This document shows, piece by piece, positions 14,421 through 21,531 of a DNA stretch of 22,954 nucleotides (positions within the stretch are counted from its first letter, which is position 1; each line of letters opens with the position of its first letter). The notes under the pieces are model-generated. The model ran no database searches. It had not been told where the DNA came from and saw nothing but the letters and a program-made list of their open reading frames with translations. Location: the NCBI GenBank assembly GCA_964509505.1, contig CAZDYP010000074.1, forward strand, positions 1 to 22,954, in the 5' to 3' direction. The position numbers and the translations under genes were made by a program. This DNA is from CAZDYP01 sp964509505 (GTDB lineage: Bacteria > Chloroflexota > Anaerolineae > JACRMK01).

Positions 14421-15626
14421 TCACCGCCGCACCGCGCCCGCATACCCCGTCATTTCCACATAGCCACTGCCCCGCACGCTTGCGCCATTCGCCGTGCCAC
14501 TCACTTCAACCGCGCCTTCCCAGTACGTGAACGAGACGCGCAGCTCTTGGTCAGCGATGTATGGCTTGATGTTCAAGATGAGCTGCTCGGATGGAATGGT
14601 CAACGTCCAGCCTGCGGGATAGGTCGCGCCCGAATAACGGCTCGTCCAGCGATTCGTGACTTGTATGCTGACTTGTTCGCGCGTGAGCTGCTTCGTCACG
14701 CCAGTGGGCATGACGAGCGTGCCGCTCGACAGTGGCTCGATGCTGCCGTCTTTTTGGCGAATCTGGAAAAACATGAGCTCGCGGTTATCGCCCAACTGCA
14801 ACGAGAACCAATCCCACCCCACCGCATCAGCACCCAAGCCCGTCGTGCCAAACTCATGATCCATCCACGATAAGCCCTCGACCGTGTAAGTCTCGCCATG
14901 CACCGCCACAGTGCCACTCGTCTGCATGCGCGTGAACGAGAAGTAATATGACGCATTGCCGACGGCATTTGTCTTCTGGCTCAAGCCCGCGTCGCCATGC
15001 AACGTCGGCGGCTTCTCGCTATGCAATATCAAATCGAGTGACATCTCTCTTAAGTTCGTGTCATAGTCTTTGGCGTGTAATTGGTAATTGGAAGTTGGAA
15101 GTTGGGATTTGGAAGTTGGGATTTGGAAGTTGCGGTTTGGAATTTCTCTGACGCGCCAATCTTCAATCCACACCGTATGCGTCGGCTCGCCTGTCGCGCC
15201 CGCGAGTCCCGCCGCGCCACGACTGAAGCGCTCGGTCGAGAAGTGTGTGTTGCCTTTGATGTCGCTGATGGCGAAGTGCGCGAAATAGATTTGATTCGTC
15301 GCCCATTCTGAAGTGCGCGCTTCTGCGGTGGGCGTGATGGCGCGGCGGAAGAACGTGAGCTGATAACCGAAGCGGCGACCATCGCTGGCGACGAGGTTGC
15401 CTGTGTAATACCACCACTCGGTCTGATATTCAGGATGCGGTCCGTGGTCGCGCGGGAACACGAAGGCGCGCGGTCGGTCTGCCTGTGCGTAACCTGCGGT
15501 GTTCTCGCTCTGTTGCAACGCGGTGATTTCCGCGCTGACGCCTGTGGGTTGAGAGGGACGGAGAGACCAGAGGAGGGCGAGAATGATAAGGGAAAGAAGA
15601 AAGAGAAAAGAGAGGAGACGTTTCAT
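14421..15626 (-). CDS. secreted lipocalin-like protein, AttH/CrtC (carotenoid 1,2-hydratase-like) family
   Basis: About 401 residues beginning MKRLLSFLFLLSLIILALLW, a signal peptide or anchor; an ATG one codon earlier (15629) is equally possible. FVFPRDHGPHPEYQTEWWYYTGNL and the later GLSWMDHEFGTTGL with VGWDWFSLQL are diagnostic for the two-barrel AttH/CrtC fold. Members of this type are usually not carotenoid enzymes and are often encoded beside FtsX-type ABC permeases, possibly serving lipid or hydrophobic-substrate export. Here the permease is about 3 kb upstream on the same strand. Residues about 161-184 are translated from a 70-bp heptad array (NFQIPTSKSQLPTSNYQL) that interrupts the domain between WRV and the KDYDTNLREMSLDL strand. 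The protein may still fold with a loop there. Confidence 0.85.
   Translation of the reverse strand: MKRLLSFLFLLSLIILALLWSLRPSQPTGVSAEITALQQSENTAGYAQADRPRAFVFPRDHGPHPEYQTEWWYYTGNLVASDGRRFGYQLTFFRRAITPTAEARTSEWATNQIYFAHFAISDIKGNTHFSTERFSRGAAGLAGATGEPTHTVWIEDWRVREIPNRNFQIPTSKSQLPTSNYQLHAKDYDTNLREMSLDLILHSEKPPTLHGDAGLSQKTNAVGNASYYFSFTRMQTSGTVAVHGETYTVEGLSWMDHEFGTTGLGADAVGWDWFSLQLGDNRELMFFQIRQKDGSIEPLSSGTLVMPTGVTKQLTREQVSIQVTNRWTSRYSGATYPAGWTLTIPSEQLILNIKPYIADQELRVSFTYWEGAVEVSGTANGASVRGSGYVEMTGYAGAVRR
15077..15146. repeat. in-frame heptad array inside the lipocalin-like gene
   Basis: Ten consecutive 7-bp units occur on the plus strand: GTAATTG twice, then GAAGTTG and GGATTTG in alternation, then CGGTTTG and GAATTTC. 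The coding (minus) strand reads a peptide with 7-residue period (NFQIPTS, KSQLPTS). A block of four units (15105-15132) is identical to 19451-19478 in the ABC permease gene. Confidence 0.92.
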
Positions 15627-15728
15627 CATTACAATCCAATCACGGTGGGGGGTAATACTATCTGCTTTTTTCGCTAGCTGAGATGGGCCATTTTGAAATA
15701 GCATATTAGCTCACAGTCTTCAAAAATA

Positions 15729-15766
15729 AAAAAACTCCCAAAATGCGAGAACTTTGGGAGTTTTTT
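15729..15766. terminator. bidirectional rho-independent terminator
   Basis: A perfect 14-bp inverted repeat (AAAAAACTCCCAAA at 15729-15742, TTTGGGAGTTTTTT at 15753-15766) gives a hairpin with a T tract on either strand. It lies just after the stop of the M23/crystallin gene and would insulate the lipocalin-like gene from it. Confidence 0.9.
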
Positions 15767-15783
15767 ATCCGTAAGGGAATGGT

Positions 15784-16509
15784 TCACGGCCCAACACGAT
15801 ATACTTGAACTGAAGACGCCTGATCATTCCATGTGCCATCCCCTCCACAACCACACCAAAACTGGCGGAGATCCGGATAAGTTCCCACACCAAGAGTTAG
15901 TTGATTACCGCTATACCATGCATGTTGGTATAAAGTGATCTGCCAGCCATGGCTGACAGTAAGCGATGTCACGTTGTCATTGAAAACATAGTTGTTGGGC
16001 AGATAATCATCGTTGCCTCGGAAAAATTCGGCTCTCGCTACATAGTTGGCATCAGCATTGTAGTTGAGATGCTCAAAAAGCCACACCCCATCATAACGCA
16101 TAGATGAAGCGTTATCATTTCCGATATTTCGCAAATGAAGATATTGTGTGGCTGTCCCATCTGAATGATCAATAATCACATAATTTACATTGGTGGTTGG
16201 AGTAGCAGTACACGTATTCACATCGCTTCGGACAAACCGCACTGTTCCTGCTCGTGTTGCACGAACTATAGTGCCACTTGGTAAACCGAAATCGTAAGCG
16301 TAGTAACTGTTGCCAGTGTGGGATGGAGCGCTATTCCAACCCTGTGTCACCACGTAGGTAGCGGGTGCCGTCCACGGCAACATATACCCAGGTGGATCCG
16401 CGAGTACATTCTCCGCTACGAGAAATAGTAGACTGATAGCCATTGCTGACCCAATCATTGCATGCCGTCTAATTTTCGTGGTGCTAAAATCATGTGTGAA
16501 ATGCTTCAT
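15784..16509 (-). CDS. secreted chimera: truncated M23 (LytM) peptidase domain plus beta/gamma-crystallin motifs
   Basis: 241 residues with a hydrophobic signal segment (18-37, likely cleavage after VLA). Residues 50-126 match the first half of M23 peptidases: THVVTQGWN-like start, His64 and Asp73 in SHTGNSYYAYDFG, GTIVRATRAGTV, and YLHL (123-126). The second half with the H-x-H zinc motif is absent. Residues 131-241 instead show three calcium-site motifs of beta/gamma-crystallins: NDNASS (131-136), NDNVTS (177-182) and NDQASS (228-233), with VWLFEHLNY and ITLYQHAWYSG strands. The peptidase is therefore probably inactive and the product may be a calcium-binding surface protein. AGGAGGAA lies 6 bp before the ATG. 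It is the second gene of an AT-rich operon, 22 bp after the upstream gene. Confidence 0.82.
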   Translation of the reverse strand: MKHFTHDFSTTKIRRHAMIGSAMAISLLFLVAENVLADPPGYMLPWTAPATYVVTQGWNSAPSHTGNSYYAYDFGLPSGTIVRATRAGTVRFVRSDVNTCTATPTTNVNYVIIDHSDGTATQYLHLRNIGNDNASSMRYDGVWLFEHLNYNADANYVARAEFFRGNDDYLPNNYVFNDNVTSLTVSHGWQITLYQHAWYSGNQLTLGVGTYPDLRQFWCGCGGDGTWNDQASSVQVYRVGP

Positions 16510-16531
16510 TATTTGTTCCTCCTAATTGGAA

Positions 16532-17344
16532 TCAGGGCATAGCCTCGAATGATTGACTCATCAGGTCAAATATAGCTTCCATAGTGGGATCAAAGGTATA
16601 ACCAATTTCAACGATTCTTGAGCGGTTTATGAGCGGCACAAGGATCATAGGAGTTTTGATCCCCCCTGCCGGATAATGCACAAATTTCAAGGAACGCACC
16701 CCCGCGATTTGCACCTCGCGTATATCTGACGAAGAGGAATAGCGTGGTAAGCCATACGCATCTGGCTTGCGAAATTCTTCGAAATAGGTGTCAAGTCTCA
16801 ACCTATTAGGGTTCGAAACTACTGTGAGCCCAATAGCAGGGAAATAAGGAGGTTTGGAGGTCTTGTATTTTGCGTCAAAGAAGCCGGCATGAAATAGCAA
16901 ATCCTTGTCAGGAAATCCGTGTCCCAGTTCGATTGTAAAAGTGGGAGGAACTTTGATCCGAAATCCGTGCTCACGGTTCTCGTAAATACGCCAGCCCTTG
17001 AAAGGTCCGTCAGCAACTACTGAAAGTTGATTAACATCAATGGCGGGTGGAATTTGCGGGACAACAGTTTTAGTGTAACTGAATGTGGGAGTAATAACTG
17101 TGGGAAGGACACTTGGAGGAGTAACCGCTGGGCGTGTGGGGGTAAATATAGTAGGCACAATGATAGGCGTGAGCACAAATGAGGATGTGGGAAACGGCCC
17201 AGGTGTATTTGTGGCGACTATAGATTGTGCCGGGATCTGAGGTCTTGGCTCGCGGGGACTGAGCGCCGTGCTAAATAGCACATAGCTCAACATCACTAGT
17301 ATTCCCATCATAGCCAAAATGACCATTAACCTAGTGTGTCTCAT
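16532..17344 (-). CDS. membrane-anchored protein with Pro/Thr-rich linker and PsbP-like domain
   Basis: 270 residues. A transmembrane anchor (about 5-27) is followed by a linker rich in Pro and Thr (30-103) and a globular domain (108-270). This domain begins with GWRIYENREHGFRIKVPPTF and ends in DLMSQSFEAMP, the pattern of PsbP/Mog1-like extracytoplasmic domains, whose function is mostly unknown. Pro/Thr linkers of this kind are common in Chloroflexi surface proteins. The start at 17344 is fixed by AGGAGG at 17352-17357; the frame is open 18 codons further but only over the leader. A consensus-like promoter lies upstream. It is the first gene of a two-gene operon with the M23/crystallin protein, and the pair is much AT-richer than the surroundings. 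Confidence 0.78.
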   Translation of the reverse strand: MRHTRLMVILAMMGILVMLSYVLFSTALSPREPRPQIPAQSIVATNTPGPFPTSSFVLTPIIVPTIFTPTRPAVTPPSVLPTVITPTFSYTKTVVPQIPPAIDVNQLSVVADGPFKGWRIYENREHGFRIKVPPTFTIELGHGFPDKDLLFHAGFFDAKYKTSKPPYFPAIGLTVVSNPNRLRLDTYFEEFRKPDAYGLPRYSSSSDIREVQIAGVRSLKFVHYPAGGIKTPMILVPLINRSRIVEIGYTFDPTMEAIFDLMSQSFEAMP

Positions 17345-17351
17345 TGATAAG

Positions 17352-17375
17352 CCTCCTATGACGCCACGCGCGTCA
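17352..17375 (-). promoter_or_regulatory. Shine-Dalgarno with adjacent hairpin
   Basis: On the minus strand TGACGC and GCGTCA (17359-17364 and 17370-17375) form a 6-bp stem with a 5-nt loop ending two bases before AGGAGG. The stem could tune access of ribosomes to the operon. Confidence 0.5.
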
Positions 17376-17400
17376 ATTAGCATATCCCAATACATCAACT

Positions 17401-17428
17401 GTTATAGCCTCCCCCTATGATTTGTCAA
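17401..17428 (-). promoter_or_regulatory. sigma70-type promoter of the AT-rich operon
   Basis: The minus strand reads TTGACA (17428-17423), a 16-bp spacer, then TATAAC (17406-17401). The -35 is perfect and the -10 has five of six consensus bases. Transcription would start near 17394, giving a leader of about 50 nt with the hairpin and AGGAGG site. Confidence 0.75.
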
Positions 17429-17434
17429 GGATTT

Positions 17435-17494
17435 CTACTCACTCTGCAACGTCTCCACTACCTCCAGCTTGCCCATCCGCCACATTGGATACAC
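17435..17494 (-). pseudogene. fossil of an FtsX-type permease C-terminus
   Basis: The minus strand translates as VYPMWRMGKLEVVETLQSE followed by a TAG stop. The intact permease in this window ends in VYPMWWMGKLEVAAALRSE and a stop. At DNA level the two ends align without gaps over about 60 bp. No other part of a permease gene is recognisable upstream. This is the decayed 3' end of a second, or displaced, permease copy. Confidence 0.8.
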
Positions 17495-17589
17495 AAACAA
17501 CTCGCCTCCTCTATGAAAGCGAGTGTGTCGTTCACGCAAACAATTCAACGAACCGCGTCGCTAACGACATTGCATGACGCGCGCATTGT

Positions 17590-18090
17590 TCATTTCACCC
17601 TGAACTCGATGACTTCATCAACCTTCATGTGCGGCTTATACCACACCCAATGATCCTTGATCCACTTCTGGCGCAACCCCGCATCTTCGGCGGCTTTGAC
17701 CACTGCCTTGAACAATTGACGCACACCGTTGTTGTCCACCAGCACAACCGCATCGGTCGCCATGCGCAACGTCTCCCACCAGGGAATTTCTTTCACCGTT
17801 GCGACTGTATAGACAAAGGTCGTCACGTCACGCCCATAATGCCGCAATGCCTTGCGTAGCCGATGACTTCACACGCCTTCGCTCTCCAGCCCCGGTTTTT
17901 TCTTCTTCACAACTACCACAATATCAATGTCACTGTACTCGTGCCAATCGTAGCCGCGCGCCAACGAGCCGAAGAGCGCGATGCCCTCGACCGAGTTCAA
18001 TTAACGCGGATGAATGTTTTGAATCGCGCGCTTGACGCCGCGAATGGTAGGCTTCGGAAATGTGCGCTGCCATGTGTCCTTATCGCTCAT
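17590..18090 (-). pseudogene. MNT-type nucleotidyltransferase, two in-frame stops
   Basis: A single frame of 167 codons begins with an ATG at 18090 and carries the minimal nucleotidyltransferase signature: LFGSLARGYDWHEYSDIDIVVVV, with G-S and the D-x-D metal pair. The C-terminal part (ATVKEIPWWETLRM, then WIKDHWVWYKPHMK) is typical of these proteins. It is broken by TAA (18001-18003, codon 30) and TGA (17869-17871, codon 74) with no frameshift. Many relatives form MNT/HEPN toxin-antitoxin pairs, but no HEPN gene is visible here. The gene is probably dead; sequencing errors at both sites are less likely. Confidence 0.8.
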
Positions 18091-18147
18091 GCGATCACCT
18101 CACTAAGATTCTAAGCGGCAAGCGGCGAGCTGTCAACGTAGTTTGGC

Positions 18148-18606
18148 TTAGCGTGTTGTCACCGTCTTCACCCACGCAATGGGCCAACCCACTGGTCCTT
18201 CCAGCACATAAGTCGTGGACGTGGAGAAACCCGCGCTGACGCAGGTGTGGCGCACTTGCCCCGGCGCAATCGTTTCTTGGGCGCACTTCAACGTATGGTA
18301 GCCTGACAATGCGCCAAAGGTCGGACCCAACAACGTCATCCAACACAGCGCCGCCAACAAGCCATAGCCAACCGAGATGACGACGACCGTCGCACACCCA
18401 CGGAATCTCAGTCGCGCGAGCACGATGACCAGCGCAGGAATCCACACCCACAACGGCGCGCAATACAACCAAACCGTGTATTCAAACCACGGCGGCGCGA
18501 GCCACAAGCTCCACCGCCAGAGCCCCAAACTGAGCGCCACACCCAACGTGATACTAATGAGCATGACCATTAAGTACGGGCGAATCGCAACATTCTTTGT
18601 GTTCAT
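18148..18606 (-). CDS. small membrane protein of unknown function
   Basis: 152 residues that I do not recognise. Three hydrophobic segments are visible (about 11-30, 44-66 and 71-94), followed by a polar tail of about 55 residues containing Cys108 and Cys122, which could pair outside the cell. It lies between the permease gene and the nucleotidyltransferase pseudogene, all on the same strand. The start at 18606 is set by GGAGGAGAGG just upstream; the frame stays open further only through the intergenic palindrome and the permease 3' end. Confidence 0.65.
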   Translation of the reverse strand: MNTKNVAIRPYLMVMLISITLGVALSLGLWRWSLWLAPPWFEYTVWLYCAPLWVWIPALVIVLARLRFRGCATVVVISVGYGLLAALCWMTLLGPTFGALSGYHTLKCAQETIAPGQVRHTCVSAGFSTSTTYVLEGPVGWPIAWVKTVTTR

Positions 18607-18608
18607 AG

Positions 18609-18618
18609 CCTCTCCTCC
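18609..18618 (-). promoter_or_regulatory. ribosome binding site of the small membrane protein
   Basis: The minus strand reads GGAGGAGAGG ending 2 bp before the ATG at 18606; the GGAGG part has normal spacing. It decides this start over in-frame upstream codons. Confidence 0.7.
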
Positions 18619-18637
18619 ATTTACGTTACGCATGGGC

Positions 18638-18711
18638 GTCATTGCGAGCGATTTTTGCGAAGCAATCTCCATCCCGCAAGTAGGGGATTGCTTCGCTCTG
18701 CTCGCAACGAC
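18638..18711. repeat. palindromic dispersed repeat (GTCATTGCGAGCG type)
   Basis: The left arm GTCATTGCGAGCG followed by GCGAAGCAATCTCC is matched by an inverted right arm GGGGATTGCTTCGC then GCTCGCAACGAC. This word pair is a dispersed intergenic repeat I know from several bacterial phyla. It sits 14 bp downstream of the permease stop and may form a strong hairpin in the mRNA. Confidence 0.8.
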
Positions 18712-18724
18712 CATATAAGGTGAG

Positions 18725-20917
18725 TTACTCGCTCCGCAACGCTGCCGCCACTTCCAGCTTACCCATCCACCACATTGGATACACGCCCGCGCACAATGCC
18801 GCAAACACCGAGACGATTAGGGCTTGCAGATAGACTTCAGGCACAGGCGAGAAGAAAATCGTCCAACCAAATGAGCGCAAGTTGATGACGTAAATCAACA
18901 CCGCCGACAATGCCAAGCCCGTCGGCATTGCCAACAGTCCCGCCGTCGCGCCCATCAGCCCTGTCTCCAACAACGTCAGTCGCCATAGCTGAGGCAACGT
19001 CATGCCCGACGCGCGCAATGTGCCGAGCTCGCGCGTGCGCTCCAACTGCAACGCCATCAACGCGCTCAAGATGCCGATGAACGCCACGACAATGGCGACG
19101 ACGCGCAACGCCGACGTGATGGCGAACGTGCGGTCAAAGATGACGAGCGCAACCTCGCGCAACGCCTGGTTGCTCTGTACGCGCACGAACGCGCCGCTCA
19201 ACGCTGCGCGCACGGCGTCTTCGACTTGCTTCGCATCTGCTTCAGGCATGACGAACGCGGCGACCGATGAAATGTCATTGTCGTGCCAATGCTGCCGATA
19301 CACATCAAGGTGCATCACCAGCGCGCCCTGGTCCGACGAGTAATCGTACGAGATGGCGACGATGGGGAAGGCGCGCACGCCTTTGTCGGTCAGGAGTTGG
19401 ACGGTGGGTAATTGAAGATTGAAGATTGAAGATTGAAGATTGGGAGATTGGGATTTGGAAGTTGGGATTTGGAAGTTGCTCGTTGGGATTTTGATGTTGT
19501 GCCGATTGGCGAACGGTTCGGTGACGACGACTGCGCCTTGTTCCACTGCATCCCACACTTGGTTGGGGGTGCCGATTGCCCAGCGATACACCGTTGCGCC
19601 ACGTCGTTTCGTCGCCGTCACTGCGTTGAGTCGCACCGCGCCGAGCTCGGGCGAGCGCACCGTCACGTTGCGATAAGTCTCGACGCTGCGAATGCCCGGC
19701 ACATGGGCGATGCGTTGCACGAGCGCTGGGTCCATCGTGACCGCGCGATTGCTGGACGATTGCGGCGGCGAAACATAGATGTCTGCAAGCAACGTCGCAT
19801 CAAGCCACGTGCCGACTGTCGCGCGAAACGACGCGATCATCACCGTCACGCCAATCGTCACCGACACGGCGACCATGAGCGCGGCAATCGCAATCGAAGT
19901 GCGACTGAGCGCGCTGGTCACGGTGCGCGCCGCCATGCGCGGCAATAAGCCTATGCGCCCGATGGTGCGCGTCGTGAGTCGCATGAGCCCAATCGTGATG
20001 AGCGGCACCATCAGCACGACGCCGAACAACGCGATGAAGATGCCCACAAATGACACAGCCACATTGCTTTGGATGAACCAGATGAGGAGACTGCCGACGA
20101 CGAACAACGCGAACCCGATGCGCGCGAGTGATGGCAAGGCACGACGCACGCGCGCTTCAAGGTCGGAGCGTTGCAGCGTCGTCATCGGCGGCACGTTGGC
20201 GGCTTCGGCGGCGGGCAACATCGCTGCGAGCGTCGCCGCGCCGATGCCCAGCACGATGCCTTTGACGAGCGTGAAGGGTTGCACCTCGACGCGATTGACG
20301 GTGACGCTGAAATACAAATCGTTGATGGTCTGCGTCACGAGCGCGATGGCAGAGCGTCCCAACACGACGCCGAGCGCCAAGCCGATGAATGAACCGATGG
20401 CGCCGAGCAGCGTCGCTTCGAGCAACACGAGTCGAAACAAATCTTGCCCCGTCACGCCGAGCGAACGCAAGATGCCGAGTGTGCGGCGACGTTGCACCAC
20501 TGAGAACATCACCGTGTTGTAAATCAAGAACATGCCGACGACGAGCGCGAGCAAACTGAATGCGGTCAGATTGAGTTGGAACGCCGCCGTCAATTGCGTG
20601 ACCGTGTTCGCCTGCTCGCTTGCGGGGACGAGCGTCAGCCCTTGCGGCAGCTTCGTCGTAATGGCTTTCGCCATTTCCTCCGACGCAATCAAATCAATGC
20701 GTGACAACCGTCCTTGCATGTTAAACAACTCTTGCGCCGTCGCAATGTCGGTGAGCATCAATCCTTCGAGCGCGCGCGCCGACGCTTCGTCGGGCGGACG
20801 TAAGAAACCGACGATGACGGCTGGCTTCATTTGCGTATCTACGCGCAACGTCAGCGTATCACCCAGCTTCAAGCCAAAGCGCTGCGCGCTCGCCTCGCTG
20901 ATCAACACCGCACCCGC
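18725..20917 (-). CDS. FtsX/MacB-type ABC transporter permease, C-terminal part
   Basis: 730 codons downstream of the assembly gap. The protein has the duplicated architecture of large FtsX permeases. A MacB-like extracytoplasmic region is followed by an FtsX core (LLALVVGMFLIYNTVMFSVV, then RRRTLGILRSLGVTG and two more helices) and two helices (IGFALFVVGSLLIWFI and VGIFIALFGVVLMVPL). Then come a second MacB-like region and a final FtsX core with RTRELGTLRASGMTLPQLWRL. The charged E-x-G-x-L-R-x-x-G loops should contact an ATPase, which is not encoded in this window. A heptad array adds about 28 residues to the second extracytoplasmic region. Such permeases are often paired with AttH-type proteins, here at 14421. 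Confidence 0.87.
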   Translation of the reverse strand, partial: AGAVLISEASAQRFGLKLGDTLTLRVDTQMKPAVIVGFLRPPDEASARALEGLMLTDIATAQELFNMQGRLSRIDLIASEEMAKAITTKLPQGLTLVPASEQANTVTQLTAAFQLNLTAFSLLALVVGMFLIYNTVMFSVVQRRRTLGILRSLGVTGQDLFRLVLLEATLLGAIGSFIGLALGVVLGRSAIALVTQTINDLYFSVTVNRVEVQPFTLVKGIVLGIGAATLAAMLPAAEAANVPPMTTLQRSDLEARVRRALPSLARIGFALFVVGSLLIWFIQSNVAVSFVGIFIALFGVVLMVPLITIGLMRLTTRTIGRIGLLPRMAARTVTSALSRTSIAIAALMVAVSVTIGVTVMIASFRATVGTWLDATLLADIYVSPPQSSSNRAVTMDPALVQRIAHVPGIRSVETYRNVTVRSPELGAVRLNAVTATKRRGATVYRWAIGTPNQVWDAVEQGAVVVTEPFANRHNIKIPTSNFQIPTSKSQSPNLQSSIFNLQLPTVQLLTDKGVRAFPIVAISYDYSSDQGALVMHLDVYRQHWHDNDISSVAAFVMPEADAKQVEDAVRAALSGAFVRVQSNQALREVALVIFDRTFAITSALRVVAIVVAFIGILSALMALQLERTRELGTLRASGMTLPQLWRLTLLETGLMGATAGLLAMPTGLALSAVLIYVINLRSFGWTIFFSPVPEVYLQALIVSVFAALCAGVYPMWWMGKLEVAAALRSE
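19408..19492. repeat. in-frame heptad array inside the ABC permease gene
   Basis: Twelve 7-bp units occur on the plus strand: GTAATTG, four AAGATTG, one extra G, then GAGATTG and alternating GGATTTG and GAAGTTG, CTCGTTG, GGATTTT. The coding strand gives IPTSNFQIPTSKSQSPNLQS and further Asn/Gln-rich residues. The decapeptide NFQIPTSKSQ is identical to that in the lipocalin-like protein. Confidence 0.93.
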
Positions 20918-21017
20918 NNNNNNNNNNNNNNNNNNNNNNNNNNNNNNNNNNNNNNNNNNNNNNNNNNNNNNNNNNNNNNNNNNNNNNNNNNNNNNNNNNN
21001 NNNNNNNNNNNNNNNNN
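20918..21017. other. assembly gap (100 N)
   Basis: Exactly 100 N, the conventional marker for a gap of unknown size. It lies within the first extracytoplasmic region of the permease gene. Confidence 0.97.
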
Positions 21018-21352
21018 GGGTCAACGCCGAGGATGTGCATCGTCTGTTGATCCATTTCGAGCGCGCTCGCATAGCCATCCACGAGCGGTGCGCTGAGGCG
21101 ATAGCCTTGTGTGACGCGTAAGTCACGATACACCGCTTCGTCCACGCCGCGCGGTCCCCCGATGATCTGATGGGTCGCGCGCCCAACCACGGCTTCGGTC
21201 GAGAGGTTGAACGCACGCGCCGCCGACGCATTCGCTAAGTCAATTGCGACGACGACCGCGACGCCGACAGCCACACTGAAGATCATCAAGCCTGTGAGCC
21301 ATGGGCGACGCAACGAATCGCGCAGAGCGGTTTTGAGGAGGATGAGTTTCAT
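21018..21352 (-). CDS. FtsX/MacB-type ABC transporter permease, N-terminal part
   Basis: Same gene as 18725-20917, split by the gap. It starts MKLILLKTALRDSLRRPWLT, with the first transmembrane helix LTGLMIFSVAVGVAVVVAID and then the beginning of the MacB-like periplasmic core (GPRGVDEAVYRDLRV). The ATG at 21352 fits the family start exactly. No Shine-Dalgarno precedes it, but a TATACT hexamer lies 7 bp upstream, compatible with a leaderless mRNA. No ATPase gene is upstream, where an operon partner would be expected; a terminator and a cassette-like region lie there instead. Confidence 0.85.
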
Positions 21353-21359
21353 GGTGAGG

Positions 21360-21365
21360 AGTATA
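21360..21365 (-). promoter_or_regulatory. possible -10 hexamer of the permease gene
   Basis: The minus strand reads TATACT, then 7 nt, then the ATG. No good -35 is seen at the usual distance, so this is tentative. Confidence 0.35.
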
Positions 21366-21374
21366 AAGGAAAAC

Positions 21375-21400
21375 GGGGGGAGGGGGAAACGAGGGATGGG
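21375..21400 (+). other. potential G-quadruplex motif
   Basis: Four G runs (6, 5, 3 and 3 long) separated by loops of 1, 6 and 2 nt fit the G3+N1-7 pattern. It lies on the template strand just upstream of the permease start. Confidence 0.45.
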
Positions 21401-21433
21401 AAGACAAGCAGATTCTTCGGGAGTGATGGGGCG

Positions 21434-21468
21434 AAAAAGACAAAGCCTTGCGGGAGAGGGCAAGGCTT
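21434..21468 (-). terminator. rho-independent terminator after the cassette region
   Basis: The stem AAGCCTTGC (21443-21451) with GCAAGGCTT (21460-21468) has an 8-nt loop and is followed on the minus strand by TTGTCTTTTT. It would stop transcripts coming from the YCII gene before they enter the permease gene. Confidence 0.85.
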
Positions 21469-21531
21469 GTTAAGAGTACGAGGCTAATGTGGGCTTCAAT
21501 CGCGCCCTCATGCAAGATTCATGAAAGACCT

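Noticed and set aside
14358..14873. A 171-codon plus-strand ORF opposite the lipocalin-like gene
   Set aside because: It is antisense to strongly supported family motifs (GWDWFSLQL, WMDHEFG) and has no domain signal of its own.
15590..15617. A purine-rich heptad-like run at the start of the lipocalin-like gene
   Set aside because: It encodes the hydrophobic signal segment (LSFLFLLSL), and Leu/Phe/Ser codons alone can produce this pattern.
17590..18090. A complete MNT/HEPN toxin-antitoxin pair
   Set aside because: The nucleotidyltransferase is interrupted twice and no HEPN-like ORF is found on either side.
19779..20522. A 247-codon plus-strand ORF opposite the ABC permease
   Set aside because: Met/Thr/Asn/Arg-rich mirror of a GC-rich membrane protein gene; the minus frame carries clear FtsX motifs.
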